Shown: positions 44,522 to 52,279 of the stretch, piece by piece
How positions within the stretch are numbered: position 1 is the first letter of the stretch
Layout of the letters: each line of letters begins with the position of its first letter
NCBI GenBank assembly: GCA_021203065.1
Contig: JAJQBX010000027.1
Coordinates: 34,701-98,700, forward strand
DNA: 64,000 nt
From: Oscillospiraceae bacterium
GTDB lineage: Bacteria; Bacillota; Clostridia; Oscillospirales; Ruminococcaceae
Direction of reading: 5' to 3'
The notes under the pieces: generated by a model
What the model was told of the DNA's origin: nothing
Databases searched by the model: none
What the model saw: the letters and a program-made list of their open reading frames with translations, nothing else
Program-made: the position numbers and the translations under genes

Positions 44522-44751
44522 GAGTATTTTATTCGGAGAAACAGCCCCAGACCCCACTTGCGACAAAGTCGGAACCTTCAATCGTCACTCCGTTTTTTAA
44601 GAAAGAGATTCCCCCACAGTCCGGGGAAAACTCCGGAATCAACAAGGCAAGCAGCTGGCTTTTCCCGAAAAAGCCGGTCTTTCATCCCTGCCAAAGTTTC
44701 ATATGGATCGCACGGTTTAAGAGCATCCGCACGAATACAGCCCACATACTC
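44522..44751 (-). promoter_or_regulatory. structured 5' leader RNA of rny
   Basis: The predicted transcript start coincides with GAGTAT (44746-44751), which pairs with ATACTC (44522-44527). TATTCG (44732-44737) pairs with CGAATA (44530-44535), and TGCGA (44708-44712) pairs with TCGCA (44559-44563). Inside are GGCTTTT/GAAAAGCC (about 44655-44673) and TCCGG/CCGGA hairpins. The closed form ends just before the rny ribosome site. No known riboswitch motif was recognised; an open frame without a proper start runs through part of it. Confidence 0.5.
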
Positions 44752-44755
44752 TTTT

Positions 44756-44784
44756 ATTTTATAATAGAATTCCGTTCATGTCAA
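44756..44784 (-). promoter_or_regulatory. rny promoter
   Basis: Minus-strand TTGACA (44779-44784), a 17-nt spacer and TAAAAT (44756-44761). Confidence 0.75.
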
Positions 44785-44847
44785 GAGTTTTTGAGGGGAA
44801 ATGTTGATAAGTTTCTTCCTCCATTCCCATAAAACACGATTTGACCC

Positions 44848-44876
44848 TTGCCAAACGGGGGATTTTATGCTATTAT
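44848..44876 (+). promoter_or_regulatory. promoter of the Rpn-family gene
   Basis: TTGCCA (44848-44853), a 17-nt spacer and TATTAT (44871-44876). Confidence 0.65.
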
Positions 44877-44916
44877 AATGGTGGCAGAGAAAATTCTGCA
44901 TTGGGGGGTAACCGTT

Positions 44917-45867
44917 ATGGACTCAGATTTAAAGAACACACTCATGATGACAGAAGAAATGAGCACCCAGTACGACACTCTGGCAAAGAACATTTTGGCG
45001 AGGCGGAGCGTTCTGTCGCACATTCTAAAGGCGACTGTGGAGGATTTGCGTGATGTTCCTCCGGAGGAGATTGAAAACCTCATAGACGGTGAAATCTATG
45101 TCGGAAATGTTCCGGTGGATGCTGGTCTTACGAATAAAGCGAGCGGCGACAGGGTTGTCGGTCTCAACACCGTTCAGGCAGAGCAGTTTGAGGGAATGGT
45201 GGTCTACGACATAGTTTTCTATGTCAGAATCAAAGATGAGCGTTCAAAAATCATCATCAATATTGAGGCTCAGAAAGACGAGCCGAGTGGGTATAATATC
45301 CTGAACCGGGCAATCTTCTACGTAAGCAGGCTGGTGTCATCCCAAAAAGAGCGTGATTTTACAGGCAGGAATTTTGACGACCTCAGCCGGGTTTACTCAA
45401 TCTGGATCTGCATGAACATGGACAAATGCATCTGGAATCACGTCCATCTCACAAACGACGCAATATTAGATGACCACGACTGGAACGGCAAGCTCGATAT
45501 GCTTAATATCGTCCTCTTGGGACTTCCGAAGGAGCTCCCGCCGCAGGACGAGAGGTATAAGCTTCACCGGATGCTGAGCGCACTTTTCACATTGGGACTG
45601 ACATCAAACGAAAGAATAGATATTTTGGAGAACGAGTACAGCATACCAGCTGTGCGTGATTTCAGAGAGGAGCTGAACACTATGTGCAACTTAGGACAAG
45701 GAGTTTATGAGAGGGGCATCGAAAAAGGAACGGAAAAACTTCGAAAAGATCACAAAGCAACAGCAGTGTATTTGCACAGTATTGGCTTAGATATAAAAAC
45801 AATTGCAGAAGCTGTCAGCGAAACACCAAAGCAGATTAAGGAATGGTTGATGGAAACTCTTTCATAA
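44917..45867 (+). CDS. Rpn family PD-(D/E)XK nuclease
   Basis: The 316-residue protein belongs to the recombination-promoting nuclease/transposase-like PD-(D/E)XK family. It has the VLSHILKATVEDLRDVPPEEI-type start and the catalytic strand block IIINIEAQKDE. GYNILNRAIFYVSRLVSSQ, LNIVLLGLP and a variable helical C-terminus (ERGIEKGTEKLRKDH, then a small HTH-like segment) follow. E. coli relatives are toxic DNases with antiphage activity. ATG 44917 is chosen for the GGGGGTA site upstream and the family's usual start. A possible internal start at 45682 would make a 61-residue C-terminal protein, and a second copy of this tail follows the gene. Confidence 0.85.
   Translation: MDSDLKNTLMMTEEMSTQYDTLAKNILARRSVLSHILKATVEDLRDVPPEEIENLIDGEIYVGNVPVDAGLTNKASGDRVVGLNTVQAEQFEGMVVYDIVFYVRIKDERSKIIINIEAQKDEPSGYNILNRAIFYVSRLVSSQKERDFTGRNFDDLSRVYSIWICMNMDKCIWNHVHLTNDAILDDHDWNGKLDMLNIVLLGLPKELPPQDERYKLHRMLSALFTLGLTSNERIDILENEYSIPAVRDFREELNTMCNLGQGVYERGIEKGTEKLRKDHKATAVYLHSIGLDIKTIAEAVSETPKQIKEWLMETLS
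45682..45867 (+). CDS. candidate intragenic small protein from the Rpn C-terminus
   Basis: In frame with the Rpn gene, ATG 45682 (MCNLGQGVYERG) has AGAGGAG 9 nt upstream at 45666-45672. It would give the last 61 residues as a separate protein. Known rpn genes of E. coli make such an internal C-terminal product that blocks the full-length toxin. Here this is an inference from position and ribosome site only. Confidence 0.5.
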   Translation: MCNLGQGVYERGIEKGTEKLRKDHKATAVYLHSIGLDIKTIAEAVSETPKQIKEWLMETLS

Positions 45868-45881
45868 GGGAGCTGAACACT

Positions 45882-46076
45882 ATGTGCAACTTAGGGCAAG
45901 GAGTTTATGAGAGAGGAGAAGAGAGAGGTCTCGAAAAAGGTCTTGAAAGAGGAAAGAAAGAACAAGCAAAAGCGTCTGCGATCAAGCTCTACAGAAAAGG
46001 CTGGTCGCTGTCCGAAATTGCCGAGTTTCTTGACTGCAGCCTCGAAGAACTCGGTGTTTGGCTGAAGCTGAGCTGA
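45882..46076 (+). CDS. duplicated Rpn C-terminal tail as separate small gene
   Basis: The 64-residue protein begins MCNLGQGVYERG, the same as the internal start in the Rpn gene. It continues with a charged repeat (EERGLEKGLERGKKEQ) and an HTH-like end (LYRKGWSLSEIAEFLDCSLEELGVWLKLS). About 46 bp around the start are nearly identical to the stretch exactly 200 bp upstream, including GAGCTGAACACTATGTGCAACTT-type sequence. GGGAG lies 9 nt before ATG 45882. It is either a stand-alone antitoxin-like protein or an alternative tail cassette left by recombination. Confidence 0.65.
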   Translation: MCNLGQGVYERGEERGLEKGLERGKKEQAKASAIKLYRKGWSLSEIAEFLDCSLEELGVWLKLS

Positions 46077-46099
46077 ACTTCTTAAAACTAAACCCATCC

Positions 46100-46240
46100 G
46101 CGCATCCCGCAGATTATCATTTGCGATAGTTTGCGGGATTAAAAACTCCCCCTCAACCCGCAAGTTTTTACCTGAAACCCGAAAAAACTCCCCTAAATCC
46201 ATAAGTTTTTACCCGAAATCCGAAAAAACTTTTTTGGGCT
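46100..46240. repeat. hairpin and 41-bp tandem pair after the Rpn locus
   Basis: CCCGCA and TGCGGG around 46108-46138 form a stem. AAGTTTTTACC(T/C)GAAA(C/T)CCGAAAAAACT occurs at 46162 and 46203, a period of 41 bp. Confidence 0.6.
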
Positions 46241-46271
46241 TCGATTTTCAAAACTTTTTCGATTTTAGGTA

Positions 46272-46300
46272 TTGACAAATCGGAAACTTTTTATTATAAT
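46272..46300 (+). promoter_or_regulatory. promoter of the tRNA-Met/tRNA-Glu pair
   Basis: TTGACA (46272-46277), a 17-nt spacer and TATAAT (46295-46300), 17 nt before tRNA-Met. Confidence 0.85.
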
Positions 46301-46317
46301 AGACAAGTCGCAAATGT

Positions 46318-46394
46318 GGCTGTATAGCTCAGCTGGCTAGAGCACTCGGTTCATACCCGAGTTGTCACCGGTTCGAATCCAGTTACAGCCACCA
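46318..46394 (+). tRNA. tRNA-Met (anticodon CAT, elongator type)
   Basis: Acceptor GGCTGTA/TACAGCC, anticodon stem CTCGG/CCGAG with loop TTCATAC, T-loop GGTTCGAATCC, encoded CCA. The first acceptor pair G-C argues against initiator tRNA; tRNA-Ile(CAU) cannot be fully excluded. Confidence 0.9.
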
Positions 46395-46396
46395 AC

Positions 46397-46471
46397 GGCC
46401 CGTTGGTCAAAAGGTTAAGACACCGCCCTTTCACGGCGGAGATATGAGTTCAATTCTCGTACGGGTCACCA
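46397..46471 (+). tRNA. tRNA-Glu (anticodon TTC)
   Basis: Acceptor GGCCCGT/ACGGGTC, anticodon stem CCGCC/GGCGG with loop CTTTCAC, T-loop AGTTCAATTCT, encoded CCA. It starts 2 nt after tRNA-Met and shares its promoter. Confidence 0.95.
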
Positions 46472-46476
46472 TAATG

Positions 46477-46510
46477 AAAAGAGCATCCCATGTCGGGGTG
46501 CTCTTTTTTT
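46477..46510 (+). terminator. terminator of the tRNA pair
   Basis: AGAGCATCCC(ATGTC)GGGGTGCTCT followed by TTTTTTT. Confidence 0.9.
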
Positions 46511-46536
46511 GCTATATCTGATTTGTTTATGCGTTA

Positions 46537-47598
46537 TCAGAAATCCTCAAACGAGAAGACATATGCATTCTCATAGTCGGTCTGATAGTACACAGTAACG
46601 GTGAGATTGGTGATGTCATAGATGCATGTCCACTGCGTTTTGCTGTTTTCTGTCTGAGCGACCTCTGACATGAGCACGGTGAGCTCTTCAGCGGACATGA
46701 TTCCACCGTTCTCTTCATAGGTCTCGGCAAGGGTATTATAGCGTTCATATCCTCCGCCGAAATCCCAGTCGCCCTCTGTCAGCATGAAGTTCGTGCAGTA
46801 ATTGCTGTCCACAGTGACCAGCTCGCCGTCAACATATTCAATTACGACAACGTCGCCGTTTGCATCGGCAATCTCAAAATGATAGCAGCTGTTTGCGGAC
46901 GAATGCATGTCATACTGGCTGAGAAGCTCGATCGCCTCGTCAACAGTCGCTGCCTTGTCTAAAAGAAGCCTGATTGCGGTTGTGGTCGTGATGTCATCAA
47001 GCCCGTTGTCCTGCTCTGTGCAGTCAGTGTCCAACTGCATAACGCTGACGCAAAGACCCATCTCGTTCATCCCGTCAATCGGGGCATAAGGTCCCGCAAG
47101 AGTCGTTATACTGCTGATAAGTCCGCTCGGCAGATTGTCTGCGCTGTAGCCTATGTAGGCGAGATTCACGAGAGAAATCGAACGATAGCCGTCGTCCGGC
47201 TCGGTGTAGAGAACCATTGCAGGCGAATCATACATGTCGAAGTTTCTTCCGAAGAGATAGCCGCCGTCCTCAGACTCCACTAAGATAGTGCTGCACCCGA
47301 GGTCGGGAATGTCAAAGTTGAGAGGAATTCCCTTAAGAATCTGACTGACGACATAGCTGACAACCTCCGAGTCGGTGGAAGCTCCGCCCTGCTCCAAAAA
47401 TCCGTCAAAGCCATAGTCGCCGTCATATGTCATGACGTAGAGATTCTTGCCGTCAAGCCGTTCAAGAGAAGAAAGCGTCTTAAGCTCACTATGAAAGACT
47501 ATTGCAACCGCAATCACCAGCACAAGAACAACGACAACAATTGCGATCAGTATTCCCAGAAGAATCTTCTTGGGAGTAATTTTATTGGTTTTTGTCAT
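46537..47598 (-). CDS. membrane-anchored C45/linear-amide Ntn hydrolase-like protein
   Basis: The 353-residue protein has one N-terminal membrane helix (about 12-35). Its outer domain contains LGCSTILVESEDGGYLFGRNFD with candidate nucleophile Cys102, and INEMGLCVSV-like NEMGLCVSVMQLD, LLDKAATVDEAIELL and HFEIADANGDVVVIEYVDG. These are typical of acyl-CoA:6-APA acyltransferase/choloylglycine-hydrolase-type Ntn hydrolases. It should cleave an amide outside the membrane; the substrate is unknown. In this group the Cys is normally exposed by cleavage, and LG|C fits that. ATG 47598 follows GGAGGTATT. It is a single gene. Confidence 0.78.
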   Translation of the reverse strand: MTKTNKITPKKILLGILIAIVVVVLVLVIAVAIVFHSELKTLSSLERLDGKNLYVMTYDGDYGFDGFLEQGGASTDSEVVSYVVSQILKGIPLNFDIPDLGCSTILVESEDGGYLFGRNFDMYDSPAMVLYTEPDDGYRSISLVNLAYIGYSADNLPSGLISSITTLAGPYAPIDGMNEMGLCVSVMQLDTDCTEQDNGLDDITTTTAIRLLLDKAATVDEAIELLSQYDMHSSANSCYHFEIADANGDVVVIEYVDGELVTVDSNYCTNFMLTEGDWDFGGGYERYNTLAETYEENGGIMSAEELTVLMSEVAQTENSKTQWTCIYDITNLTVTVYYQTDYENAYVFSFEDF

Positions 47599-47721
47599 AA
47601 TACCTCCGAACTGCCGGTCACGCCGGCAACACGCCACAAATGCGGCAACTCAATCGCATTGTGAAGCTCACAGTGAACGAGTATAGCACAGATTCGCCGC
47701 TTTTGCAATAGTCAATATCCA

Positions 47722-47750
47722 CAAAAAGCTCCCCAGTTGTCGGGGAGCCG
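47722..47750 (-). terminator. terminator of the FN3-domain gene
   Basis: GGCTCCCC(GACAACT)GGGGAGC followed by TTTTTGTGG on the minus strand. Confidence 0.75.
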
Positions 47751-47770
47751 TTATACCTACGCATTATTCC

Positions 47771-49141
47771 TCAATCGATTTCTTTCATTCCCTCATAGAA
47801 CGTAGAATTGACAACGCCGAAGACATAGTGGTGGATGGCGGATTTGTAGCCGATATTCTCATCGGTGAACCTGTAGTTGCCGTCAACGGTGTCCCATGTG
47901 ACGGTGTTGTTTTCGTCGACCGAGAACCAGTGGGTTTCGCCGTCAATCTCGAAGCTCAGGGTCATGATGCTCCCGGCGTGATTGCCTTTGATGAGCTCCT
48001 TGTCTGTCGGCTCGGTGAGATACTCCAAAGAGTAGTACATCGCCAAGATGGAATTCATGTCCGCATAGTCTTCAACAAAGTTCCAGCTTGAATAGTCCTC
48101 CTCGAGATACTCGGCACTGATATACTCAAAATCCTCCGCAGTATACGGCATCTCAACCGTCACGCCGGCAGTCAGCGAGTCAGCAACTTCGCTTACAGCA
48201 GAATAGCTGTCGTCATCCTCCAAGACGAAAATCTCGACAAGCTTGCCGCCATCCTTGAGAGTGATTTTGTAGTAGGAAGAGCCAGCCAAGACCCCATCGT
48301 CGCTGCCGGAAACGCTCTTTAAAGTCTTTGCGGCAGTGAGACTGGAAACGGCATAGGCGGAATACTCTCCGTCACCGAAGTATTCAAGAAGCGCATAGAC
48401 CGCTTCCTCCTCGTCGGTATCAACGGTATAGCCGTGGGTAAAGTTCTCAAGAGCGGTGAAGTAGTCAACGCTCTCGTCGGTGAACCTATAGTTCCCGTCT
48501 GCTCCGTCCCAAGTGACGGTGTTATTCTCGTCGACGGTGAGATAGTGCTTGGTGGCGTTATAGTAGAATGTGAAGCCTCTGGTGACGCTTCCGGTGAGCT
48601 TTTCGTCGGTCGGCTCAGTTATTTCCGGGAGGACGCAGTACATCTCAAGAAGAACCTCGATGTCGCTCTCGCTCTCCATTATGAGGTTGTCCTCTTCGAT
48701 GCATTCCTCGGAATAGTAAGTCCCGACGACATACACCTCTCCCGATTCAACCAAAGCCTCCGCAGAGTAGGGCTGTTCAAATTCGTTCTCACTGATTACC
48801 TGCAGAATAGTGTCCATCGGGTCTGCAAACGGCACAGCATGCACCGTTTCGGAGAACTCCCCGCCGATTTCAACCTTGAAGTCGTAGCTTATGTCGTTCG
48901 AAAGCCCGGTGATGTTGACCTTGTGCTTCGAGGTCGTCCCGGCAAGCTTCCAAGAGTCTGAACTCGTCCGCTTCCAGTAGACCGAGTAGCTCTCCTCGCC
49001 GGCGTCCTCCCAAGAAAGGGTGACCCTGCAGTCCCCTGCGGTGCAGGAAAGAGCCGCCTGCTCCTCATCGGCAAACGCAGTCAGGCTGAAACAGCCTATC
49101 AGCATCAGTCCAGCCAGTATTATCGATAAAAGTTTCTTCAT
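47771..49141 (-). CDS. secreted protein with FN3-like domain and a duplicated domain
   Basis: The 456-residue protein has a Sec signal peptide with cleavage at about AFA-DE (residues 24-25). A fibronectin III-like domain follows (about 28-105; LSWEDAGEESYSVYWKR, ITGLSNDISYDFKV). Two copies of an unrecognised domain come next, each with MPYTAEDFE/QPYSAEALV at the start and VDENNTVTWDxxDGNYRFTDE at the end (about 118-232 and 334-440). It is probably released or loosely surface-bound. No catalytic motif is visible and the role is unknown. It is monocistronic with a terminator. Confidence 0.75.
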   Translation of the reverse strand: MKKLLSIILAGLMLIGCFSLTAFADEEQAALSCTAGDCRVTLSWEDAGEESYSVYWKRTSSDSWKLAGTTSKHKVNITGLSNDISYDFKVEIGGEFSETVHAVPFADPMDTILQVISENEFEQPYSAEALVESGEVYVVGTYYSEECIEEDNLIMESESDIEVLLEMYCVLPEITEPTDEKLTGSVTRGFTFYYNATKHYLTVDENNTVTWDGADGNYRFTDESVDYFTALENFTHGYTVDTDEEEAVYALLEYFGDGEYSAYAVSSLTAAKTLKSVSGSDDGVLAGSSYYKITLKDGGKLVEIFVLEDDDSYSAVSEVADSLTAGVTVEMPYTAEDFEYISAEYLEEDYSSWNFVEDYADMNSILAMYYSLEYLTEPTDKELIKGNHAGSIMTLSFEIDGETHWFSVDENNTVTWDTVDGNYRFTDENIGYKSAIHHYVFGVVNSTFYEGMKEID

Positions 49142-49218
49142 TGCGATTCCTCCTGAATATAGTGTTCTATTACTAATACACTTTTCGGGGGCGGATTATT
49201 GCACTTGTAGAAAAATTT

Positions 49219-50448
49219 TTATCTTTTAGGGTCACGTTTTCTGCACTGATAGAAATCGAGCTTCTCCTTGACGTTGTCGGGGATGTCTCTTCCTACGGGG
49301 CAGACGACGGCGTTTGCCATTCTGTCGGCGAATTTCTGGATGAATGCGATGTCTTTCTCCATGTTCTCCGGCTTGATAATGTCGATAGTGTCGTAGCGGT
49401 TGTGGATGGTTGCAGTGCTCGGTCCTGCAAGGCGGGCGAAGCTTACTGCCGGAACGCCCTTATCGGCGAACGGGGTTGAGTCGCTCGAATAGACGTCCTG
49501 ATTGACCTTGATTCCGAAGCCGGACTCGAGTCCAAGATACTCGATATAGCCGACGAGCTTCTCCTCAGTCGTGCAGCAGGCGATGAATCTTCCCATAGTA
49601 GAGCCGATCATGTCCAAGTTGATGCAGAGGTCGATCTTCTCGAGCTCATCCTCGTGCGCCTCGCAGTAAGCCTTTGAGCCGAAGAGACCTCTTTCCTCGC
49701 TTCCGCACCAGACAAACCTGAGATTATTTCTGTGAGGAGTCTTTGCAAAGTGCTCAGCAAGTGCCATGATTCCAACAGAGCCGGACATATTGTCATATGC
49801 GCCCTTTGAAAGGACAACCGAGTCATAGTGAGCGGTGAAGATGATGGTTCTGTCTGTCTCGCCCGGAAGATCCATAACGACGTTTCTGCTCTCGCCCTCA
49901 TATTCGGTCTGATCAATGGTGATGGTAGCCTCCTTGGGGCTTCCCTTCATCAGCTTTACTGCGTCCTTGACGTTGATGTTGACGCCGAGGATTTTTCTAC
50001 CCTTGGATACATAGGTGCGGAGTTCTCTTTTATCAATATCGTGATCCTGATAGTGAACGTCTCCGGAATAGGTTATGAACCCGACTGCGCCTCTGCCGAC
50101 GATGTCCTGATAGGTCCAATATCCCAAGTAGCCGTCGGTCATGACAATCTTACCCTTGACGCCCAAGAGGCTTGCCTTGTCGGTGTTCGGAAGATAGACG
50201 AGAGGCGCAGTAACACTGCCGCTTCCCGAAAGTGCATAGCCGGTGCAGGGAATCTCCTTGCCGTCGATAACGAGCGATGCCGAATGAACGTCGCCAAGCT
50301 CAGTCTTGAACGGCTCGATGTGGGCATCTCCGCCAAAAGCAGCACAGCGGTCTTTTATGTACTCAGCGCACTTAAGCTCCGCCTCCGTACCTCCGACACG
50401 GATATATTCCGTGTCCTTAAACATTTTCATGATTTCACGTTTGGTCAT
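49219..50448 (-). CDS. M28 family zinc aminopeptidase with PA domain
   Basis: The 409-residue enzyme shows the M28 zinc ligands in order: TAHYDSV (His), GAYDNMSG (Asp), SEERGLFG (Glu pair), NLDMIGS (Asp), IHNRYDT (His). The stretch at about 95-165 (LVYLPNTDKASLLGVKGKIVMTDG) is a protease-associated insert. It removes N-terminal residues from peptides. No signal peptide is present, so it is probably cytoplasmic and could act on peptides imported by the Opp system. ATG 50448 has AGGAG 9 nt upstream. It is a single gene next to repeat copy 6. Confidence 0.9.
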   Translation of the reverse strand: MTKREIMKMFKDTEYIRVGGTEAELKCAEYIKDRCAAFGGDAHIEPFKTELGDVHSASLVIDGKEIPCTGYALSGSGSVTAPLVYLPNTDKASLLGVKGKIVMTDGYLGYWTYQDIVGRGAVGFITYSGDVHYQDHDIDKRELRTYVSKGRKILGVNINVKDAVKLMKGSPKEATITIDQTEYEGESRNVVMDLPGETDRTIIFTAHYDSVVLSKGAYDNMSGSVGIMALAEHFAKTPHRNNLRFVWCGSEERGLFGSKAYCEAHEDELEKIDLCINLDMIGSTMGRFIACCTTEEKLVGYIEYLGLESGFGIKVNQDVYSSDSTPFADKGVPAVSFARLAGPSTATIHNRYDTIDIIKPENMEKDIAFIQKFADRMANAVVCPVGRDIPDNVKEKLDFYQCRKRDPKR

Positions 50449-50493
50449 TTTTCGTGTCTCCTTTGTAAGTTGCATTGTCAGCTACACCGACCG

Positions 50494-50707
50494 ACGGCTT
50501 ACGCCGTCGCCCTCTCAGTCAGCTTCGCTGAAGTTCGCAAGCGAACTTCTTCGCTCACCCCAGAGGGAGAGCCAAGTAACTGCCCTCCGCAAATCTCGGC
50601 TCCCCCTCTGGGGGAGCTGTCGCCGCAGGCGACTGAGAGGGCGCACGAGCGCAGCGAGTGCGGTCGGCATAGCCGACTTGGCATAGCCGACTCGGCATAG
50701 CCGACAA
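50494..50707. repeat. GC-rich dispersed palindromic repeat, copy 6 (variant)
   Basis: CCCTCTCAGTCAGCTTCGCTGAA, then CCAGAGGGAGAGCC, GGCTCCCCCTCTGGGGGAGC, TGTCGCCGCAGGCGACTGAGAGGG. It ends with three copies of CGGCATAGCCGACT. It differs from other copies by CCCTCTC/GAGAGGG ends. Confidence 0.82.
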
Positions 50708-50755
50708 TTTCTTCTTTAATTATACCCCTATCTTTCCGAAAATGCAACCCACCTG

Positions 50756-50784
50756 TTGAAAATCCCGTCCAAATATGCTATACT
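50756..50784 (+). promoter_or_regulatory. nth promoter
   Basis: TTGAAA (50756-50761), a 17-nt spacer and TATACT (50779-50784). Confidence 0.7.
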
Positions 50785-50810
50785 ATTTTAGATTACAAAG
50801 AGGTGATATG

Positions 50811-51434
50811 ATGGAATTGCAGGAAAAGGCTCTTAGGATAGTTGAGATTTTGGAGGAGATTTACCCCGGGGCGCAGTGTTCGCTTGAGTATACGAAGCCG
50901 CATGAACTGCTGATTGCAACCCGGCTTTCGGCGCAGTGCACCGATAAACGGGTCAATATGGTCACCGGTGCGCTTTTTGAGAGATTCCCGAGCGTTGAAG
51001 CGTTCGCAGAAGCCACTCCCGAAGAGGTCGAGCCGTACATACGCTCATGTGGGCTGTATCACACAAAAGCCCGGGACATTGTCGCACTTGCGAAAGCTCT
51101 TATGGAGAACTACGGCGGCGAAGTGCCCGATACGCTCGAAGAGCTGACGGCTCTTCCCGGAGTCGGCAGAAAGACCGCCAATCTCATCATGGGCGACGTT
51201 TACCACCAGCCCGCCGTCGTCACCGACACCCACTGCATAAGAATCTGCCGCCGCCTCGGTCTCACCACCTCCGACAACCCCTATAAAACTGAAATGGAAC
51301 TCCGGGCAATTCTCCCGATGGACCGGGCAAGCGATTTCTGCCACAGGCTCGTGAATTTCGGGAGGGAGACATGCACGGCGAGGAAGCCGAAATGCGAGGG
51401 ATGCCCGCTTAAGGATGAATGCGAAATGCGTTGA
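50811..51434 (+). CDS. nth: endonuclease III (DNA glycosylase/AP lyase)
   Basis: The 207-residue enzyme has the helix-hairpin-helix LPGVGRKTANLI with the catalytic Lys, the catalytic Asp in VVTDTHCIRI, and the 4Fe-4S cluster CxxxxxxCxxCxxxxxC (CTARKPKCEGCPLKDEC). It removes oxidised pyrimidines and nicks the abasic site in base excision repair. ATG 50811 or the adjacent ATG 50808 follows GAGGTGAT. It has its own promoter and is followed by a half copy of the dispersed repeat. Confidence 0.95.
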   Translation: MELQEKALRIVEILEEIYPGAQCSLEYTKPHELLIATRLSAQCTDKRVNMVTGALFERFPSVEAFAEATPEEVEPYIRSCGLYHTKARDIVALAKALMENYGGEVPDTLEELTALPGVGRKTANLIMGDVYHQPAVVTDTHCIRICRRLGLTTSDNPYKTEMELRAILPMDRASDFCHRLVNFGRETCTARKPKCEGCPLKDECEMR

Positions 51435-51513
51435 CTCCGGCGAAACGGCTCGCCCTGTGGGCTCGCCGACCCCTCAGTCAGCTTCGCTGACAGCTCCCCT
51501 TGACAGGGGAGCC
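51434..51513. repeat. GC-rich dispersed palindromic repeat, copy 7 (half unit)
   Basis: GGCTCGCCCTGTGGGCTCGCCGACCCCTCAGTCAGCTTCGCTGACAGCTCCCC-type left half, ending AGGGGAGCC. It starts at the nth stop codon. Confidence 0.8.
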
Positions 51514-51555
51514 ATAAGTGCGTCAATCAACGTTAATACTAAAGGAGAAATTTCT

Positions 51556-52275
51556 ATGAAACCACTTACCACCGTCCTTTTCGACCTCGATGGAACGCTT
51601 CTGCCGATGGATCAGGATGTGTTCACGAAGTACTATTTCGGGCTGCTGGCACGGAAGCTTGCGCCGCTGGGGTACGAGAAAGAGAGCCTAATCGCCGCCA
51701 TCTGGAAAGGCACCGGCGCAATGGTTAAAAACGACGGTTCAAAAACGAACGAGGAGGCTTTCTGGGACACATTCACCGCCATCACCCGTCCCGACGCACG
51801 TGATGACATGCCGGTGTTCGAGGATTTCTACCGTAACGATTTCCAGCAGGCAAAGGCAAGCTGCGGCTTCAATCCCGACGCAAAGAAAACGGTCGACGAG
51901 ATAAAAGCGATGGGGCTTCGTGTCTCCCTCGCTACAAACCCCATCTTCCCGGCAATTGCAACCGAGTCGAGAATCCGCTGGGCAGGGCTCGAGCCGGGCG
52001 ATTTTGAAAAGTACACAACCTACGAAAATTCCCGCTTCTGCAAGCCAAACCCGAAGTATTTCGAGGAGGTCTGCTTGACCCTCGGCGTCGACCCGGAAGA
52101 ATGCCTGATGGTCGGAAACGACATGGACGAGGACACCCCTGCAGCAACCCTCGGGATGAGGGTCTTTATCCTGACAGACAGCCTGATAAATAAATCCGGC
52201 AAGAGCCTTGAGGATTTCCCATGCGGGGGATTTTCAGAACTTCTTGAATACATCAAAAAAATCTTGAACAGGTGA
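51556..52275 (+). CDS. HAD family hydrolase (phosphoglycolate phosphatase-like)
   Basis: The 239-residue protein has HAD motif I VLFDLDGTLL (about 7-16), motif II SLATNP, and motif III/IV KPNPKYFEE with MVGNDMDEDT. A helical cap lies between motifs I and II (class I). It is a Mg-dependent phosphatase or related enzyme of unknown substrate. ATG 51556 has AAAGGAG 9 nt upstream. It ends 4 nt before the ABC exporter gene, so the two are cotranscribed. Confidence 0.9.
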   Translation: MKPLTTVLFDLDGTLLPMDQDVFTKYYFGLLARKLAPLGYEKESLIAAIWKGTGAMVKNDGSKTNEEAFWDTFTAITRPDARDDMPVFEDFYRNDFQQAKASCGFNPDAKKTVDEIKAMGLRVSLATNPIFPAIATESRIRWAGLEPGDFEKYTTYENSRFCKPNPKYFEEVCLTLGVDPEECLMVGNDMDEDTPAATLGMRVFILTDSLINKSGKSLEDFPCGGFSELLEYIKKILNR

Positions 52276-52279
52276 CAAC

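Noticed and set aside
44540..44750. Open frame through the rny leader (RADALKPCDPYETLAG...)
   Set aside because: No start codon with a ribosome site after the predicted transcription start; RNA pairing explains the stretch better, though a gene remnant cannot be ruled out.
46318..46394. Initiator tRNA-fMet
   Set aside because: The acceptor begins with a paired G-C; initiator tRNAs have an unpaired first position.
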